Shown: positions 5,684 through 6,971 of the stretch, in pieces
How the letters are laid out: the number at the start of each line of letters is the position of its first letter
Position numbering within the stretch: position 1 is the first letter of the stretch
NCBI GenBank assembly: GCA_900546835.1
Contig: UREH01000124.1
Span: 1 to 6,971 of the forward strand
Length of the DNA: 6,971 nt
Direction: 5' to 3'
Source: an uncultured Porphyromonadaceae bacterium
GTDB lineage: Bacteria > Bacteroidota > Bacteroidia > Bacteroidales > Muribaculaceae
Notes under the pieces: generated by a model
Told to the model about the DNA's origin: nothing
The model's database searches: none
What the model saw: the letters and a program-made list of their open reading frames with translations, nothing else
Position numbers and translations under genes: made by a program

Positions 5684-6025
5684 ATGAACGCACAGACCCA
5701 CGAAGAGGTGGCCCGCAACGCCGCCGAAATAAGCCAGGACGCCGCACGCGTCAGCACTTCGGCCGCCGAAGTGGCCGCCGACCAGGAATTTCAGGCCACC
5801 CGCGAGCGCGCAGCCGAGCTTGCCGCCGAAGTCAAGGCCAAAGGTACGGCGGCCTTCGAGCAGGCCAAGGCCAAAGGGGCAGCCGCCCTCGATTCCGCCA
5901 AAGCCAACGCCGCCGAAGCCAAAGCCAAGGGCGCTGACGCCCTCAATTCGGCAAAAGCCAAAGGAGCTGAACTTCTCGACAAAGGCGCCGAAGCGCTCCA
6001 TCATCTTGCCGATAAACTGAAATAA
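5684..6025 (+). CDS. Ala/Lys/Glu-rich 11-mer repeat protein, LEA-like or apolipoprotein-like
   Basis: A 113-residue protein made almost wholly of Ala, Lys, Glu, Asp and Gln, with no Cys, Trp, Pro or Tyr. It has no signal peptide or membrane segment, so it is probably cytoplasmic. From residue 51 an 11-residue unit recurs, KAKGxxAxxxA, beginning at Lys51, 62, 73, 80 and 91; one unit (73-79) is shortened to seven. The N-terminal half (1-50) is also Ala-rich and looks helical without clear repeats. The 11-residue period suits an amphipathic helix like those of LEA group 3 proteins, apolipoproteins or phasins, which bind membranes or surfaces or protect against stress. It stands alone between the rpsA terminator and the M48 gene. 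Function is not known; the family resemblance may be compositional. The ATG at 5684 is the natural start and good GC codon use supports a real gene. Confidence 0.8.
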   Translation: MNAQTHEEVARNAAEISQDAARVSTSAAEVAADQEFQATRERAAELAAEVKAKGTAAFEQAKAKGAAALDSAKANAAEAKAKGADALNSAKAKGAELLDKGAEALHHLADKLK

Positions 6026-6053
6026 CGGCTCAGCCACTTCTAAGATTACCCAC

Positions 6054-6116
6054 TCCGGCCCGTTGCCCACGCTTTAAATGGACTCCGGGCCGGATGCGGA
6101 TATACGCTATTTTTTT
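6054..6116 (+). terminator. Possible terminator after the 11-mer repeat protein gene
   Basis: TCCGGCCCG (6054-6062) and CGGGCCGGA (6086-6094) form a perfect 9-bp stem with a long 23-base loop. A run of seven T follows only after a further 15 bases, at 6110-6116, preceded by a tiny stem GCG/CGC (6096-6098 with 6105-6107). The stem is strong but the loop and the distance to the T-run are unusual. Confidence 0.4.
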
Positions 6117-6132
6117 CATCGAATACTCTTCG

Positions 6133-6140
6133 TATATTTG
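6133..6140 (+). promoter_or_regulatory. Bacteroides-type -7 element before the M48 peptidase gene
   Basis: TATATTTG is a full match to TAnnTTTG and lies 35 bases before the ATG at 6176. The expected -33 region (about 6110-6116) is only a T-run with no G, so the upstream half is weak. Confidence 0.55.
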
Positions 6141-6175
6141 CAAAAACTTCGCTCACAAAGCAGTTTTCCAAACCT

Positions 6176-6971
6176 ATGTATAAGTCAGTCCGAAAACCAA
6201 TCGCCGCCATCCTTGCGGCCGTCGCAATAGCCGCCGCACCCGCTGCATCGGCACAGTTCAGCCTCTCGCGCGCCCTGCAGGGACTCTCGAAAATCGTACA
6301 GTCGTCGCAGATTTCCGACGAGCAGCTGGCAGCCTACGTGCGCCAGAGCGTCGACCAGATGGACCGCGACAACCAGGTTGCACCGGCATCAAGCCCCTAC
6401 ACGGTGCGGCTCACCCGCATGACCTCCGGACTGACCGAAGTCGACGGCATACCGCTGAATTTCAAGGTTTATATCACCAAGGACATCAACGCCTTCGCCT
6501 GCGCCGACGGCTCCGTGCGCGTATATTCCGGCCTGATGGACCTCATGACCGACGACGAAGTGCTCGGCGTGGTAGGTCACGAAATAGGCCATGTTGCCCA
6601 CCACGACACGAAAAACGCCTTCAAGAAAGCTCTCCGCACATCGGCGCTGAAGGATGTTCTCGCTTCCACCTCTGGCAAGGTTGCCGCGCTGACCGACTCA
6701 CAGCTCGGAGCACTGGGCGAAACACTTGTCAACACAAAATACTCGCGCGACCAGGAGGAAAGTGCCGACAACTACGGCTACGACTTCCTTAAATCCCATG
6801 GCAAAAACCCATGGGCAATGGCCCTCGCTTTCGAGAAGCTGCAGCAGATGGAGCAGCAGGGAGGCGCGGCAGCCAACTCCGCCATGGCCAAACTGTTTTC
6901 CGACCATCCCGACACGGCCAAGCGCATCGCCAACATTGAGAAGCGCTGCCGGGCCGACGGGTTCAGCCGTC
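6176..6971 (+). CDS. Exported M48 family zinc metallopeptidase, C-terminus cut by the window edge
   Basis: At least 265 residues are present, with no stop before the edge. Residues 1-26 are a signal peptide with basic residues K3, R6 and K7, an Ala/Ile-rich core and a likely cleavage after ASA at 24-26; there is no lipobox cysteine, so the enzyme should be soluble in the periplasm. The M48 catalytic motif HEIGH lies at 135-139 (zinc ligands His135 and His139, catalytic Glu136). The downstream motif EESAD at 194-198 supplies the third ligand, probably Glu194. Other family features are NAFACADGSVRVYSGLM at 105-121 and YSRDQE at 189-194, followed by a helical region with SDHPDTAKRI at 242-251 near the usual family end. 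Relatives such as LoiP/YggG and BepA cleave misfolded envelope proteins, so a quality-control role is likely. Most of the domain is present and only a short tail is probably missing. It follows its own -7 element. Confidence 0.92.
   Translation, partial: MYKSVRKPIAAILAAVAIAAAPAASAQFSLSRALQGLSKIVQSSQISDEQLAAYVRQSVDQMDRDNQVAPASSPYTVRLTRMTSGLTEVDGIPLNFKVYITKDINAFACADGSVRVYSGLMDLMTDDEVLGVVGHEIGHVAHHDTKNAFKKALRTSALKDVLASTSGKVAALTDSQLGALGETLVNTKYSRDQEESADNYGYDFLKSHGKNPWAMALAFEKLQQMEQQGGAAANSAMAKLFSDHPDTAKRIANIEKRCRADGFSR

Noticed and set aside
5648..6070. A 140-codon minus-strand frame rich in Gly and Phe opposite the 11-mer repeat gene
   Set aside because: Its Gly/Phe repeats mirror the Ala/Lys codons of the sense gene. 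The sense frame has a regular 11-residue pattern and a fitting start, so the antisense frame is taken as a shadow, although both strands are repetitive.
6795..6815. A 7-bp inverted repeat CCCATGG/CCATGGG in the M48 gene
   Set aside because: Short, inside a conserved coding region, and easily produced by chance in GC-rich codons.

Overview
The window looks like chromosomal DNA of a Bacteroidota bacterium, most likely Bacteroidales; a Muribaculaceae-like genome is my guess, not a demonstrated assignment. The evidence is a six-domain, roughly 600-residue ribosomal protein S1, the near absence of Shine-Dalgarno sequences before the starts, and promoters of the Bacteroides type (TAnnTTTG at about -7 with TTTG or TTG about 20 bases upstream) in front of the helicase, rpsA and, in part, the peptidase gene. 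All genes run on the + strand. The coding DNA is GC-rich and the gaps are AT-rich. I saw no tRNA, rRNA, insertion sequence, CRISPR array or phage gene.

Bases 1-386 hold no convincing gene. They contain a terminator-like hairpin with a run of seven T, a pair of mutually exclusive hairpins, and three copies of CTTAACCAATT just before the first start codon. Bases 387-2108 hold a compact three-gene envelope set: a small lipoprotein with a coiled coil, a four-helix membrane protein, and a membrane-anchored YiiX-like permuted papain-fold hydrolase. The gaps of 19 and 23 bases suggest one transcript. A perfect 13-bp inverted repeat lies inside the membrane-anchor codons of the third gene.

Bases 2166-3541 hold a DEAD-box RNA helicase with its own promoter and a short basic tail. 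A terminator-like hairpin follows and overlaps the upstream half of the promoter of rpsA (3734-5518), which encodes ribosomal protein S1. rpsA has a leader of about 95 bases with small stem-loops and an AT-rich stretch before the start, and it ends at a very strong intrinsic terminator.

Bases 5684-6025 encode a 113-residue Ala/Lys/Glu-rich protein with 11-residue periodicity, resembling LEA group 3 or apolipoprotein-like amphipathic helices. From 6176 to the window edge runs an exported M48 zinc metallopeptidase, cut off at its C-terminus. Functionally the window joins RNA and translation housekeeping (helicase, S1) to envelope maintenance genes (lipoprotein, membrane protein, papain-fold hydrolase, M48 protease). 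The less characterised parts are the first three-gene set, the 11-mer repeat protein and several hairpins or repeats in leaders. I found no clear evidence of a wholly new system.
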